From assembly GCF_029892445.1 (NCBI RefSeq), contig NZ_JARXVJ010000001.1, positions 62,001 to 126,000 of the forward strand: a stretch of 64,000 nucleotides of DNA. The letters run 5' to 3'. How positions within the stretch are numbered: position 1 is the first letter of the stretch; each line of letters begins with the position of its first letter. Positions 9,536 through 18,723 of the stretch are shown here, in pieces. Source of the stretch: Chryseobacterium sp. H1D6B (GTDB taxonomy: Bacteria; Bacteroidota; Bacteroidia; Flavobacteriales; Weeksellaceae). Below the pieces are notes generated by a model. It did not search any database. It was not told the DNA's origin and saw nothing but the letters and a program-made list of their open reading frames with translations. Position numbers and translations under genes: made by a program.

Positions 9536-11065
9536 TTACGGCTTAAAATCAAACATCACAGGCTTTTCGCTGCCATCCAGAAAAATACCAATCCCTTGAA
9601 TTTTACCGTCTGCATCACTAGAAAAGTTAAACATCATGTTACTCTGTTCGGTATCTACTACTCCGTTTTTATCAATAGATCTTGGATCAAACACATCATA
9701 ATGCAGATGCTTCAATACCACTTTTTCGTCGCCTACCCTTGTATATAAATTATTATTTTCAAAGGTTATCTTAATGATTCCGTAGGCAGGATTTTCAAAG
9801 GAACCCACATAATCTTTTAATGGATGCGACGGGGCTGTATTTGGTACAGGTGACTTTTCAACTTCCTTTTTGGCCAGGGCAGCCTTCTTAGCAGCTGCTT
9901 TGACTTCACCATTCCAATCAACTGGTTTCAGCTTAAGGATTCTATCAGCAATAGAATTACTTATCACCGATGGAGCCTTCGAAACACTTTGATTAGTCAG
10001 CACAACAATTCCTAACTTATCAGAAGGGAAAAATGCAACATTAGCGGAAAAACCATTAATATTGCCACCATGCTCTACCAAATAATGCCCTCTGTACGAA
10101 CCTATCATCCAGCCTAAGCCATAATTAGCAAAAAAAACATCTTTATGTTTATCCGGCAAAGCAGCATCCATTACCATTTGAGAACTTGCAGCTTCGCTGA
10201 CATAATCTGCAGGCAATATCTGCTTTCCTTTAAAGTACCCTCCATTAACCCAAACTTTCAACCAGTTAGCCATATCATTTACACTGCTGTTAATACTTCC
10301 CGCCGGCCCCATACCATTGATATTGTAATAATCTATCTTTTTAATCACATTATCTTTGGATACGGTATATGGCAGAGAAGCATCGCTGTCATTCTGAAAA
10401 ACTTTAATATCTGTATTAGAACGGGTCATCTCTAAAGGAATAAAAAACTTTTCCTTTATATTTTCTTCCCACGTTTTACCGCTCAGACGCTCTACAATCA
10501 TCCCTTGTGCGAGGTACATAAAGTTATTATAGAACCATTTCTCGCGTACAGCGGAAGTAGGCTTCATATACTTCACACGTGCAATAATGCTGTCTCTATT
10601 TTTTGTATTGAATAAAAACCATGATGAATCGTATCTGGATAATCCAGTTCTGTGAGCCATCAAATCCCTTAGAATAATCTGATTATTCATTTCATCACTG
10701 TAAAACTGGAGCTGCGGCAGCAAATTAACTGCCTTATCTTCAAATGTCAGTCTGCCTTCTTTTCTCAGCAATCCTAGTAAAGAAGCAGTAAAAGCCTTGG
10801 TACTAGAGCCTATAGCAAAAAGTGTGTTGGGTGTTACTGGTTTTTTATTACCTACATCGCGGTAACCAAATCCTTTACTGTAAATTACTTCATCTCCCTT
10901 TACCACTGCAACTGCAAAACCTGCAATATGCTGGTCTTTTAAAACCTGATTAAGCACCAAATCGATATCGGCAGACTGGTCCATATTATGATTTGCTTTT
11001 TGAACTTGGGCAAATAAAGAAACTGAAATCAGAGAACAAAAAAGACAGGTTAAAGAGAACCTCAT
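9536..11065 (-). CDS. Secreted serine hydrolase, class C beta-lactamase fold, with C-terminal DUF3471-like domain
   Basis: The frame is open from 11110, but I place the start at the ATG at 11065 because it begins MRFSLTCLFCSLISVSLFAQ, a clean signal peptide, leaving 509 residues. The beta-lactamase/transpeptidase-like domain shows the SxxK nucleophile motif (SSTK, about 87 residues from this start), a Tyr-x-Asn motif (FYNNF) and an HGG box (EHGGNING). The C-terminal 100 or so residues (HPLKDYVGSFENPAYG) resemble DUF3471, often attached to such esterases. Probably a periplasmic esterase or peptidase; beta-lactam hydrolysis cannot be inferred. Confidence 0.85.
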   Translation of the reverse strand: MRFSLTCLFCSLISVSLFAQVQKANHNMDQSADIDLVLNQVLKDQHIAGFAVAVVKGDEVIYSKGFGYRDVGNKKPVTPNTLFAIGSSTKAFTASLLGLLRKEGRLTFEDKAVNLLPQLQFYSDEMNNQIILRDLMAHRTGLSRYDSSWFLFNTKNRDSIIARVKYMKPTSAVREKWFYNNFMYLAQGMIVERLSGKTWEENIKEKFFIPLEMTRSNTDIKVFQNDSDASLPYTVSKDNVIKKIDYYNINGMGPAGSINSSVNDMANWLKVWVNGGYFKGKQILPADYVSEAASSQMVMDAALPDKHKDVFFANYGLGWMIGSYRGHYLVEHGGNINGFSANVAFFPSDKLGIVVLTNQSVSKAPSVISNSIADRILKLKPVDWNGEVKAAAKKAALAKKEVEKSPVPNTAPSHPLKDYVGSFENPAYGIIKITFENNNLYTRVGDEKVVLKHLHYDVFDPRSIDKNGVVDTEQSNMMFNFSSDADGKIQGIGIFLDGSEKPVMFDFKP

Positions 11066-11290
11066 ATGTACTTTTATTTTTGCGTAAACTACAAATTCTT
11101 TTCTATTCATACAAACTATTCATCAATGTGCTGATGATTTAGCTAAGTGTGATTTTTAACAGGCAGCTGACCTGTTTTAGTTAGATTTATTTTGTGCGCC
11201 TACTTCCCAGATAATGAGAATGTGATACAATAATCAGCTGTTATTTATAAAAACAACTTTAAGTTTAGCATTATCTTCTGCCCTATTCCT

Positions 11291-11298
11291 TATTTTTG
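11291..11298 (+). promoter_or_regulatory. -7 box TATTTTTG
   Basis: A full match to the Bacteroidota -7 consensus TAnnTTTG, 31 bases before the ATG of the DUF1826-like gene. No clear TTG is found at the -33 position (TTT at about the right distance), so this is a moderate call. Confidence 0.5.
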
Positions 11299-11329
11299 CA
11301 GAGAATTAAGCAACTGTTTATTTTAAAAT

Positions 11330-12028
11330 ATGCACAATACATTTTCTGACAACAATCAAATTGGAGTAGTTTCTACTTTTTCTGAACTTGTAAATACTAA
11401 TTTTCAAGGAGATATGAATGCAATCTGCTTGTACAGAAATCTAGCTGGAGATTTTAAAGAAATCGTTTCTAAGCTTCAATTAAAAGAGAACATTACAGAC
11501 GTTTCCGTTGAAGACCTTTTAGCGCTGCAGTTATCAGAAAAAGGCAGTACGGCAAGGGAAACCATTTTAAGTGACATACAGTTATTAGCAGATTTTGGAG
11601 CATTACCCTCTCTCAATTTATTAAAGTGTTATGAACGGGATGATGAGCTGGATTTCTTTTCAACAGATGTATATTCATATCATGTCGACCGTTCACCCGT
11701 TGGAACAGATACTTTTTTATGTACCTATCATGGTGCTGCAAGCGATATTCTTCCCAATAATCAGGCGGAACAAAAAATTTTAATTCCAGAAATCCGGGAA
11801 AAGCTTAAAAAATTACATAACGGTCCGGAAGCGGAATTTGAAACTTTTCTGAAAGACTATTTCTTCGATCTGCACTATCAGCCTAAGCCCAATGCAGAAC
11901 CTGTCAATTTAGAATCAGGACATCTTTGGCGTCTGGCAGTAGATCATCCAACACAACAAGTCTTACCTTGTATTCATAGGGCTCCTATTGAAGATGATGG
12001 TGAGTATCGACTGCTTCTGATCTGTTAA
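11330..12028 (+). CDS. Conserved cytosolic protein resembling DUF1826
   Basis: A 232-residue protein without signal peptide or membrane segment. The second half carries YHVDRSP followed by LCTYHGAASDILPN and, near the C-terminus, PCIHRAPIEDDGEYRLLLIC. This layout is like DUF1826 proteins, and the spacing of an H-x-D pair, a distal His and a following Arg also recalls iron/2-oxoglutarate oxygenases. That second point is my inference from spacing only. It stands alone, converging on the response-regulator gene. Function unknown. Confidence 0.6.
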   Translation: MHNTFSDNNQIGVVSTFSELVNTNFQGDMNAICLYRNLAGDFKEIVSKLQLKENITDVSVEDLLALQLSEKGSTARETILSDIQLLADFGALPSLNLLKCYERDDELDFFSTDVYSYHVDRSPVGTDTFLCTYHGAASDILPNNQAEQKILIPEIREKLKKLHNGPEAEFETFLKDYFFDLHYQPKPNAEPVNLESGHLWRLAVDHPTQQVLPCIHRAPIEDDGEYRLLLIC

Positions 12029-12161
12029 ATGGTTATTTGAAATATTGGAAGCTTATTTTCAAATCCAGAAAGCGTACTACTCTATTTATAAAGGTTTCTA
12101 AAGTTCTACTACGATCAAAACACTTTAATGAAAAGCAAATAAAACATTTGAAATCATCAAC

Positions 12162-12866
12162 CTAACTATATCTTTTTAGCCGTTCCGAAAGTTCTCTTTT
12201 ATAGGTGATTCCAATCGGAAGCTTGGAATCATTAATCGAAACAAAATCTTTTTCAGCATTTTGAATTTTATCTAAAGCCACGATATATGATTTATGAATT
12301 CTTAGAAAAGAAGAATTCGGAAGGCATTTCTCAATCTCAGTTGTGGTAATTGAAGCGAGATAAGTTTTTGTTGTAGTAAATAATTTCACATAATTCCCGA
12401 AGCTTTGGGCGTATAACAATTTATCCAGTTCAATTTTCAAAAGATGGCCGTCAACTTTTATATTGATAGAATTTACAGTCTCCGAAATAGAAACAGATTC
12501 TGGAGGGCTTAAAGAAAAAAAACGGTCGATGGCTTTTAAGAACCTCGGAAAATAGATCGGCTTCAGCAGATAATCAATGACGCCATAATCATAACTTTCT
12601 AAAGCAAATTCAGAATAAGCGGTAGTCAAAATAGTTTTTGGAGGGAGGGGAATGATTTTAAGTAATTCAAGGCCTGTAATTTCAGGCATATCAATATCTA
12701 AAAACATCAAATCCACTTTGTTTTCACGAAGATAATTCATCGTTTCAATTCCGTTATAGCATTGTTTTACCAGTTCCAGATTCGCATTCTGCTCGATATA
12801 ATTCATTAAAACATAATGTGCGGCAGGCTCATCATCAACAATGATACATTTTTTTGGAGTTTCCAT
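12162..12866 (-). CDS. LytTR-type response regulator
   Basis: A 234-residue regulator with an N-terminal receiver domain: acidic pair at 11-12 in VDDEP, phosphoacceptor Asp57 in MFLDIDMPE, and Thr/Lys at TTAYSEFA and LLKP. A LytTR DNA-binding domain follows from about 130 (LLYAQSFGNYVKLFTTTKTY, then FLRIHKSYIVAL). Its start codon shares one base with the stop of the kinase gene (TGATG), indicating translational coupling. LytTR proteins bind pairs of direct repeats one or two helical turns apart; exactly such a pair lies beyond the kinase gene at 13954-13987, before the efflux operon. Confidence 0.93.
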   Translation of the reverse strand: METPKKCIIVDDEPAAHYVLMNYIEQNANLELVKQCYNGIETMNYLRENKVDLMFLDIDMPEITGLELLKIIPLPPKTILTTAYSEFALESYDYGVIDYLLKPIYFPRFLKAIDRFFSLSPPESVSISETVNSINIKVDGHLLKIELDKLLYAQSFGNYVKLFTTTKTYLASITTTEIEKCLPNSSFLRIHKSYIVALDKIQNAEKDFVSINDSKLPIGITYKRELSERLKRYS

Positions 12867-13885
12867 CAGCTCAAATCTATTTCTAAATTTACATTAAAAA
12901 CCTTTTCCATCGGCTCGATTTCAAGTTTGTACTTTTCAGGATAGATGATCTCAAGACGCTTTTTAGTATTTTTCAATCCGATCTTTGTTGAAACAACAGC
13001 CTTCTTTTTGGTCGGAATTGAATTGGAAATGGATAAAAACAATTTATTTTCTTTAACCTTAAGAACAATCGTAACGAAACAATCTTCAATTGTGCAGGCT
13101 CCATGTTTAAAGGCATTTTCGATAAATGAAATCAACAGCATTGGAGCAATTTTACAGTGTTTTCCTTCCTCTAAATCAGCCGTATATTCAATTTTACAGC
13201 GGTACCCTACACGCTCCTTTTCAAGCTGGATATAACTTGATATAAAAGAAATCTCATCATCAATTGAAACAAATTCCTTCGAACTATTTTCTACCTGGTA
13301 ACGCATCAATTGTGAAACCTGCATGATCATATCGGAAGTCTGCTCTGGATATTGAAGGCTTATTCCATACAGTGTATTAAAGGTATTAAAAAGAAAGTGC
13401 GGATTCAACTGTTCTTTCAAGGTACTCAGCCGGGCTTCGTTATACAAAAGTGTTTTGCTTGTGTTCTTTTTTTGTTCCCGATAATGTTCCAAAATCAATG
13501 TAGAACCTAAAATACAGACCAAGGTTCCTGCCAGTGTTGACAACTGAAAAGGATATGTTTTTTGATGGGAAGACTTATAAAGAAAGCAGTTTTTATATAA
13601 TATTTCTGTTGAAGTTTCATATAAAATTACTGAGAAAACCAAAATTACAAGTGATGTCAAAAGAAGGTATAATAATGGTTTGTGGTCTTTTAACAGCAAC
13701 GGCAGGAAAAAAAACCGGTTGATTTGAGCGTGGGCATATAAAATGAAAAAATAAACCAGTCCGCTGAAAAAACCTCTCCAGCTTAGTATTAAAATCCAGT
13801 CGTTCAACGTGAATAATATAAAAGAGAAAACAAGGATGAAGATTTCCTGCCACCATTTGTTTTCTAAAACATATTTAAATTTCAT
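12866..13885 (-). CDS. LytS/YehU-type sensor histidine kinase
   Basis: A 339-residue membrane kinase. Four hydrophobic segments lie near 14-33, 37-55, 70-90 and 115-135. A His_kinase domain follows with phosphoacceptor His163 in the hallmark LKEQLNPHFLFNTFNTLYG, then an ATPase domain whose N-box is SFIENAFKHG. No large extracellular sensor is visible, so it may sense a membrane or envelope state. It is transcribed leftward together with the LytTR regulator and diverges from the TolC-RND-adaptor operon, which is the likely target. Confidence 0.93.
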   Translation of the reverse strand: MKFKYVLENKWWQEIFILVFSFILFTLNDWILILSWRGFFSGLVYFFILYAHAQINRFFFLPLLLKDHKPLLYLLLTSLVILVFSVILYETSTEILYKNCFLYKSSHQKTYPFQLSTLAGTLVCILGSTLILEHYREQKKNTSKTLLYNEARLSTLKEQLNPHFLFNTFNTLYGISLQYPEQTSDMIMQVSQLMRYQVENSSKEFVSIDDEISFISSYIQLEKERVGYRCKIEYTADLEEGKHCKIAPMLLISFIENAFKHGACTIEDCFVTIVLKVKENKLFLSISNSIPTKKKAVVSTKIGLKNTKKRLEIIYPEKYKLEIEPMEKVFNVNLEIDLS

Positions 13886-13953
13886 TTTTCACATTTAAAA
13901 GAATACAAAGTAACTATTTATAATCATTATTACCATTGAAATAATGACCAATT

Positions 13954-13987
13954 CAATTCGTCATTTTATAAAGCCAATTCGTCATTT
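13954..13987. promoter_or_regulatory. Direct repeat CAATTCGTCATTT x2, 21-bp period: likely LytTR operator
   Basis: Two perfect 13-bp copies start at 13954 and 13975. An inverted AATGAC at 13943-13948 mirrors the GTCATT of the first copy. A 21-bp period is two helical turns, the usual spacing of LytTR-family direct-repeat sites. The pair sits in the 135-base gap between the divergent kinase/regulator and efflux operons, 58 bases before the efflux start codon. Binding is inferred, not shown. Confidence 0.6.
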
Positions 13988-14044
13988 ATAAGTCCCTTAT
14001 CCTATTTTATTGCTTTAAAATTGCGCTTTAAAATTTACCATCTA

Positions 14045-15430
14045 ATGATATTAAAAAAAATCCACATTTTATTTTTTTTATCGTTCTGTTTTAGTGGTTT
14101 TTCACAAACGCTTTCCTTAAAAGAAGCCGTAGAAACAGGAGTTTCAAATTATGGAACTATCAAAGCGAAAAGCAAATATGCCGAGGCCTCCCATGAAACT
14201 TTAAAGCAGACACAGCGCGATTATTTACCTAATTTGAATCTTTCGGCGCAGCAGGATTTTGGAACTGTAAACGGACAAAACGGTCCGCTGTATGGCTTTG
14301 GAGGTCTTGGCGTTGCTTCTTCAGGACTGCCGCTTCCAAAACAAAACTGGAACGCCGCTTTCGGAGCTTTATATCTGGTAAATGTCAATTGGGAGTTTTT
14401 CACTTTTGGAAGAATCAAAGAAAGGGTCAATGTTTCAAAAGCGGATGTCGTACGTTATGAAAAAGATCTTGAACAAGAAAAATTTCAACAGAAAATTAAA
14501 ATTTCCGCTGCCTATCTGAATCTTTTGGCAAGCCAGCGACTGGTTATCTCCCAAGAAAAAAATCTTAACAGAGCCGAGGTTTTCCAAAGACTGGTCGCTG
14601 TCAGGGTAAAAAACGGGCTTCTTGCCGGTGTAGATTCCACATTAGCTTCCGCCGAAGTTTCCAGAGCAAAAATTTCTTTAAACCAAATCAAAGATCAAAT
14701 CAAGGAGCAAAACAATAAATTAGTAGCGTTGATGGGAGTTGACGTTAAGGATTTTGTTTTAGACAGCACTTTTGTCAGCCAACTTCCAAAAGCCATTTTT
14801 GATTTAAAGAAGCCTGCTGACAGCTTGAATCCGATACTTCAGTTTTACAAAAGCAGAATTGATTACAGCAGACAGCAAATGAAAGCTTTTAGAAAAGAAC
14901 AATATCCCAGTTTCAGTCTTTTTGGTATTTATCAAACGCGGGGCTCCGGATTTAATTCAGATTATGCCTCAAATCAAAATTCATTTTCTCAAAACTATTG
15001 GGACGGAATCAATCCAGACCGGCAGAATTATTTATTCGGCGTTGGTGTTACCTGGAATTTAACTTCCATTACCAGAGTCAGCAAAAAAATAAGCGCTCAA
15101 AAGTTAATCTCGGAAGGCTTGGAAGAAGAATACAATGTCATCGACCAGCAGTTAAAAACCCAATCTGACGCGGCAGATGTCAAAATTAAACTGGCTATGG
15201 AAAATTATGCAGAAGCCCCAAAGCAGGTCGCCGCAGCAAAGCAAGCCTATCTTCAGAAAACAACCTTATATAAAAACGGACTGACAAATTTAATTGATGT
15301 GACACAGGCATTTTACACTTTGAACAGGGCAGAAATCGATCGGGATATTATTTATACCAATGTCTGGCAGTCACTTTTGATGAAAGCTGCCTCTACAGGA
15401 GATTTCGACCTATTTATTAATGAATTTTAA
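14045..15430 (+). CDS. TolC-family outer-membrane efflux protein
   Basis: The frame opens with a TTG at 14021, but the ATG at 14045 gives a good signal peptide (MILKKIHILFFLSFCFSGFS) ending before Q-T-L-S-L-K-E-A-V, the usual mature start of this family, so I use 14045 (461 residues). Two long alpha-helical halves follow, with the repeat signatures AAYLNLLASQRLV and NLIDVTQAFYTLNRAEID. It forms the trimeric channel through the outer membrane for the pump encoded next. It is first in a three-gene operon, with 11 bases to the RND gene. Confidence 0.92.
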   Translation: MILKKIHILFFLSFCFSGFSQTLSLKEAVETGVSNYGTIKAKSKYAEASHETLKQTQRDYLPNLNLSAQQDFGTVNGQNGPLYGFGGLGVASSGLPLPKQNWNAAFGALYLVNVNWEFFTFGRIKERVNVSKADVVRYEKDLEQEKFQQKIKISAAYLNLLASQRLVISQEKNLNRAEVFQRLVAVRVKNGLLAGVDSTLASAEVSRAKISLNQIKDQIKEQNNKLVALMGVDVKDFVLDSTFVSQLPKAIFDLKKPADSLNPILQFYKSRIDYSRQQMKAFRKEQYPSFSLFGIYQTRGSGFNSDYASNQNSFSQNYWDGINPDRQNYLFGVGVTWNLTSITRVSKKISAQKLISEGLEEEYNVIDQQLKTQSDAADVKIKLAMENYAEAPKQVAAAKQAYLQKTTLYKNGLTNLIDVTQAFYTLNRAEIDRDIIYTNVWQSLLMKAASTGDFDLFINEF

Positions 15431-15441
15431 TTTTTGCTCTA

Positions 15442-18400
15442 ATGAATTTAATACGTTTCGCACTCCGCAAACCCATTTCAATCCTCGTACTCGTCGCTGG
15501 GCTCTTTTTCTTTGGAATCGGAGCTGTCCGCACGATTAAGGTAGATATTTTGCCGAAGATGAACCTTCCGGTAATTTACCTTGCGCATCCATTCGGAGGT
15601 TATACGCCCAACCAGATGGAATCATATTTCGCCAAAAACTATGTCAATATTTTACTTTTTGCCAATGGTGTAAAATCCATAGAAACCAAAAATATTCAAG
15701 GTTTGACGCTGATGAAAGTAACTTATTATGAAGACACCAATATGGCGCAGGCCGCCGCTGAATTAAGTGCACTTTCCAACAGAATTCAGGCCGGTTTTCC
15801 ACCTGGTTCACAGCCTCCGTTTATTATTCGTTTTGATGCTTCATCCTTACCTGTCGGACAATTGGTCCTGAGCAGCAAGACCAGGACAAATAATGAATTA
15901 CAGGATCTCGCTAACGTGTACGTAAGAGCTTCCTTTACTTCAATTCCAGGTTTATTATCGCCGCCGCCCTTTGGTGGAAGTCCAAGGACCATTGAGGTTA
16001 ACGTTGATCCGGATGCGCTCAGGGCACATAATTTAACGCCTGACCAAATCGTGGAAGCTATTAGAATCAACAACCAGACGGCACCCTCCGGAAATGTGAG
16101 GATCGGTGATAAAAACTATATAACTCCTACAAACAACACAATTAAAGAAGTTAAAGACTTTGAGAAAATTCCTTTGTTTAAAGGTAATGTACAGAACTTA
16201 TACCTGGGTGATGTTGCTAAAGTAAAAGATGGCGCTGATATTACGGCCGGCTATGCACTGGTGAATGGAAAACGTTCAGTGTATGTCAGTATTGCAAAAG
16301 CGGGGGATGCATCTACTTGGGATGTCGTTCAGAAATTAAAATCAGAACTGCCTAAAATCCAAAGCACCCTGCCGGAAGATGTGAAAGTTTCTTATGAATT
16401 TGACCAATCTGTTTTTGTAATTAATTCTGTGAAAAGTCTGATTACCGAAGGAGTGATTGGAGCAGTTTTAACGGGGCTGATGGTTCTACTATTTTTAGGA
16501 GACAGAAGAGCGGCATTGATTGTAATCCTTACCATTCCTATTTCAATTATCTCCGGAGTTTTGTTCCTAAAATTATTCGGACAGACCATCAATTTGATGT
16601 CGTTAAGCGGTCTGGCTTTAGCCATTGGAATTCTTGTTGATGAAAGTACGGTTACTATTGAAAATATACACCAGCATCTGGATATGGGAAAACCAAAGGC
16701 ACTCGCCATTTGGGATGCCTGTAAAGAAATTGCGCTGCCAAAGTTGTTAATTTTACTTTGTATTCTGGCAGTTTTTGCACCAGCCTTCACCATGACAGGG
16801 ATTCCAGGAGCATTGTTTCTGCCTTTAGCACTGGCTATTGGGTTTTCCATGATTATTTCATTTTTGCTTTCGCAGACCTTTGTTCCGATTATGGCAAACT
16901 GGCTGATGAAAGACCATGCAAAAATACTGCACGGAGCAGCAATTACGGATGATGAAGCCGAATTCAATGCTTCAGGGCTGACTCCTGAATCAGAAGAAGA
17001 TACGTACAGCCAAAGAAAAGCTTTGGTTCGAGAAGATTTAAACAATGACGGGAAGATAGGAAAATTTGAAAAATTCCGGATTCGTTTTATGAAGTTAATC
17101 AACAGGCTTTTTGCTTTTAAAAAACCAATAGCACTGATTTATTTGATTGGAATTACAGGTTTAGCAGTTTTATTTTTAAATATAATCGGACAAGATGTTT
17201 TCCCAAAAGTAAATTCAAGCCAGTTTCAAATGCGGCTCCGGGCTCCGGACGGAACACGAATAGAAAGAACAGAAGACAAAGCATTACTGGCCTTGAAGGA
17301 ACTTGAAAAAATGGTAGGAAAGGAACATATTTCTATCTCATCAATATATGTAGGCCAGCATCCAAGTTTGTTTTCTGTGTCGCCGATTTATCTCTTTATG
17401 GCAGGACCCCATGAAGCTGTATTTCAAATAGGATTAAAAGATTATCACGCTGACATGGATGTTTTCAAAGATAATTTCAGGAAAAGATTAAAGAAAGCTC
17501 TGCCTGATGTAAAGGTTTCTTTTGAGCCAATTGAACTGACGGATAAAGTTTTAAGCCAAGGTTCACCAACACCAATTGAAATCAGATTTGCAGGAAAAAA
17601 CAAAAAGGCAAACGAAGAATATGCTAATAAATTAATTGAAAAATTAAATAAAATTGATTATTTCAGAGATGTTCAAATCGCACAGCCATTGAAATATCCA
17701 TCTTTAGATATTAATATTGACAGAACGCGTGCGGCACAGCTGGGCGTTGACATGAATGATATTTCCCGTTCATTAATTGCTTCGACTTCTTCTTCAAGAT
17801 ATACTGAAAAGAATACGTGGATCGATGAAAAAGCAGGACTTTCCTACAATGTCCAGGTCCAGGTTCCTTTAGATAAAATGATGACGGAAAATGATATGGG
17901 AGAAATTCCTTTGTTAAAAAATACCTCAAGACCTGTTTTAAGTGATGTTGCCACGGTTACGCCATCATTTACGTATGGAGAAAACGATAATTTGGGTGCG
18001 ATGCCTTACATTTCAGTGGCAGCAAATATAGATCATACAGATTTGGGAACAGCATCAAAAGCAGTACAAAAAGCAATTGGAGAGCTAGGAGAATTACCAA
18101 GAGGAATGTTTGTGGAACCAATCGGATTAAGCAAAGTTTTGTTAGAAACCATGTCAAGCCTGCAGTCAGGATTATTGATTGCCGTAGTTGTTATTTTCTT
18201 GATGCTTTCGGCTAATTTCCAATCTTTTAAAATTTCACTGGTTATTTTAACAACAGTTCCGGCGGTGGTTTTAGGGTCTTTACTAATGCTGTTAATTACA
18301 GGCTCCACACTGAATTTACAATCATATATGGGAATTATCATGTCTGTTGGAGTTTCTATTGCTAATGCTGTTTTGCTGGTGACAAATGCTGAACAGTTGA

Positions 18401-18723
18401 GACGAGTTAATGGAAATGCAGTAGAATCTGCAAGGGAAGCCGCATCATTAAGACTGCGTCCAATCATTATGACCAGTATTGCTATGATCGCTGGAATGCT
18501 GCCAATGGCAATCGGCCACGGTGAAGGCGGAGATCAGGTTTCTCCATTGGGAAGAGCAGTGATCGGAGGATTACTATTTTCGACATTTACTGTACTGATT
18601 ATCCTGCCTATGATTTTTGCCTGGGTATTAGGAAAAACAACCACACAATCGGTTTCATTGGATCCGGAAGACGAAGAAAGTAAACATTACATCTCATCAT
18701 TACACCATAAAAATGAAAAATAA
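15442..18723 (+). CDS. RND efflux transporter, inner-membrane permease (AcrB/MMPL superfamily)
   Basis: A 1093-residue pump of full RND length: an N-terminal helix (RFALRKPISILVLVAGLFFF), two large periplasmic loops, and twelve membrane segments in two halves. The proton-relay region is recognisable at SGLALAIGILVDESTVTIEN in TM4; TM10-12 resemble MGIIMSVGVSIANAVLLVTN. The cytosolic linker between the halves contains an EF-hand-like loop at residues 532-543 (DLNNDGKIGKFE), unusual for an RND pump. The stop overlaps the adaptor start by 11 bases. Substrates cannot be deduced. Confidence 0.95.
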   Translation: MNLIRFALRKPISILVLVAGLFFFGIGAVRTIKVDILPKMNLPVIYLAHPFGGYTPNQMESYFAKNYVNILLFANGVKSIETKNIQGLTLMKVTYYEDTNMAQAAAELSALSNRIQAGFPPGSQPPFIIRFDASSLPVGQLVLSSKTRTNNELQDLANVYVRASFTSIPGLLSPPPFGGSPRTIEVNVDPDALRAHNLTPDQIVEAIRINNQTAPSGNVRIGDKNYITPTNNTIKEVKDFEKIPLFKGNVQNLYLGDVAKVKDGADITAGYALVNGKRSVYVSIAKAGDASTWDVVQKLKSELPKIQSTLPEDVKVSYEFDQSVFVINSVKSLITEGVIGAVLTGLMVLLFLGDRRAALIVILTIPISIISGVLFLKLFGQTINLMSLSGLALAIGILVDESTVTIENIHQHLDMGKPKALAIWDACKEIALPKLLILLCILAVFAPAFTMTGIPGALFLPLALAIGFSMIISFLLSQTFVPIMANWLMKDHAKILHGAAITDDEAEFNASGLTPESEEDTYSQRKALVREDLNNDGKIGKFEKFRIRFMKLINRLFAFKKPIALIYLIGITGLAVLFLNIIGQDVFPKVNSSQFQMRLRAPDGTRIERTEDKALLALKELEKMVGKEHISISSIYVGQHPSLFSVSPIYLFMAGPHEAVFQIGLKDYHADMDVFKDNFRKRLKKALPDVKVSFEPIELTDKVLSQGSPTPIEIRFAGKNKKANEEYANKLIEKLNKIDYFRDVQIAQPLKYPSLDINIDRTRAAQLGVDMNDISRSLIASTSSSRYTEKNTWIDEKAGLSYNVQVQVPLDKMMTENDMGEIPLLKNTSRPVLSDVATVTPSFTYGENDNLGAMPYISVAANIDHTDLGTASKAVQKAIGELGELPRGMFVEPIGLSKVLLETMSSLQSGLLIAVVVIFLMLSANFQSFKISLVILTTVPAVVLGSLLMLLITGSTLNLQSYMGIIMSVGVSIANAVLLVTNAEQLRRVNGNAVESAREAASLRLRPIIMTSIAMIAGMLPMAIGHGEGGDQVSPLGRAVIGGLLFSTFTVLIILPMIFAWVLGKTTTQSVSLDPEDEESKHYISSLHHKNEK

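Noticed and set aside
13954..13987. Start of a CRISPR array
   Set aside because: Only two units, 13 bp long, with 8-base spacers and no cas genes. The spacing suits a transcription-factor site.
16392..17102. A 236-codon ORF on the minus strand inside the RND gene
   Set aside because: A shadow of the RND pump reading frame; no family resemblance.
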